NCBI GenBank assembly: GCA_028686145.1
Contig: JAQUCQ010000015.1
Location: forward strand, 1-22,044
DNA from: Desulfuromonadaceae bacterium
GTDB lineage: Bacteria; Desulfobacterota; Desulfuromonadia; Geobacterales; Pseudopelobacteraceae
Reading direction: 5' to 3'
Length of the DNA stretch: 22,044 nucleotides
Both the position numbers and the translations under genes were made by a program. This document shows, piece by piece, positions 21,434 through 22,044 of the stretch (positions are counted from its first letter, which is position 1; each line of letters opens with the position of its first letter). The notes under the pieces were generated by a model. It saw nothing but the letters and a program-made list of their open reading frames with translations, was not told where the DNA came from and did not search any database.

Positions 21434-22044
21434 ATGAACCGGTACCACACGTTAAGCATCGGCACGAAAATACTGACGGGGTTTCTGATTGTCGCCTGTG
21501 TCGCGATCATTTGCGGGGTGTATTCCACCGGGGTAATCTGGGAGGTCACCAAGCGCGGTTCACTCATGTATACTTCCAACATCGTTCCCATCAGCGACCT
21601 GACGGATGCGGTCAACGGCTACCAGACCAGCCGCTATCTGCTGCGGGATATCCTCATTGACCTGTCGCCCCAGGAACAGAATGCACACCTGGAAAAGCTC
21701 AAGCAGGTTAATGACAAGGTTGACAAGAGCCTGGCCGCCTTCATCCAGTCCAATCATTCACCCGAAGCGGTGGCACTCCACAAACAGATCACCGATGACC
21801 TGAAGCTGTATGACAGCTTCAGACAGAAGACGATAGAGCTTGCCATGTCCGACCGCCGTGACGAAGCCGCCAACATCGAGCGTAATGTCGCCTCCGATGT
21901 CGTCGACAGGATCGACGGCAATATCGCCAAAATCATCGCCCTCAACAAGGCCCAGGCCCTCACCAGGTACACTAACAACAGTACTTCGGCACGCATGGCT
22001 CTCTACGTTAACATCCTATTGCTCATCGCAGGCGCCGTGGGGTC
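21434..22044 (+). CDS. Methyl-accepting chemotaxis protein, 4HB sensor type (3' end outside window)
   Basis: The first 203 residues are present. ATG at 21434 follows GGGAGG at 6 nt spacing. The sequence has a short cytoplasmic N-terminus, TM1 (about 11-32), an all-helical periplasmic region (33-186) with the four-helix-bundle pattern of 4HB_MCP sensors (for example VPISDLTDAVNGYQTSRYLL, and helices around 80-107, 112-140 and 143-178), and the beginning of TM2 (about 187-203, ending at the window edge). The HAMP and methyl-accepting signalling domains are expected beyond the edge but not seen, so a 4HB-type sensor kinase or cyclase cannot be strictly excluded. It senses an unknown ligand. Confidence 0.85.
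   Translation, partial: MNRYHTLSIGTKILTGFLIVACVAIICGVYSTGVIWEVTKRGSLMYTSNIVPISDLTDAVNGYQTSRYLLRDILIDLSPQEQNAHLEKLKQVNDKVDKSLAAFIQSNHSPEAVALHKQITDDLKLYDSFRQKTIELAMSDRRDEAANIERNVASDVVDRIDGNIAKIIALNKAQALTRYTNNSTSARMALYVNILLLIAGAVG

Overview
The window looks like chromosome of a delta-proteobacterium of the Geobacter type (Desulfuromonadota). This rests on the mix of gene families, on the moderate GC content and on two-component, chemotaxis and c-di-GMP genes lying side by side. The genus is an inference from protein style only. Most of the window is coded on the minus strand. No tRNA, rRNA, insertion sequence, phage gene or CRISPR array was seen.

Left part (1-7100): the N-terminal 652 residues of a receiver-PAS-PAS-GGDEF-EAL c-di-GMP enzyme (minus, cut by the window edge). 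Next come two small convergent genes (plus, then minus) that share a D-T-V-[ST]-[IF]-S-S motif. A BaeS/BaeR-like two-component pair (minus, ATGA overlap) follows, divergent from a gene for a six-EF-hand protein (plus). The baeS/EF-hand intergenic region carries an 11-bp-period direct repeat beside a sigma70-like promoter, then a long leader with a hairpin and a possible 19-codon leader ORF. After the EF-hand gene come three hairpins and a strong bidirectional terminator.

Centre (7103-14155): a complete phosphate-response cluster on the minus strand, transcribed phoB-phoR-pstS-pstC-pstA-pstB-phoU. Two nearly identical Pho boxes lie before phoB and before pstS. Each is made of two 7-mers 11 bp apart and ends exactly 10 bp before a -10-like hexamer. 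PstS binds periplasmic phosphate, PstCA forms the channel, PstB drives it with ATP, PhoU links transport state to signalling, and PhoR/PhoB switch the regulon. Two small plus-strand genes, the first a zinc-ribbon protein, lie divergent from phoB behind the same Pho box.

Right-centre (14829-18046): a likely minus-strand operon of a 65-residue hypothetical protein, a DUF155/RMD1-family membrane protein and a CorA-family transporter with an MgtE_N-like extension and GMS in place of GMN. Upstream of it are a thioredoxin-type arsenate reductase and a 55-residue zinc-ribbon protein not previously called because of its size.

Right end (18284-22044): a large lipoprotein with a ZU5-like region and a PHP metal-hydrolase domain, a probable frameshifted gene remnant, a small exported His-rich protein, a 430-bp spacer containing a 14-bp LacI-operator-like palindrome, and the start of a 4HB-type methyl-accepting chemotaxis protein that runs off the window.

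The parts most open to new biology are the EF-hand/BaeSR locus with its structured leader and 3' region, the paired DTVTISS-motif small proteins, the zinc-ribbon gene sharing the phoB Pho box, and the PHP lipoprotein.
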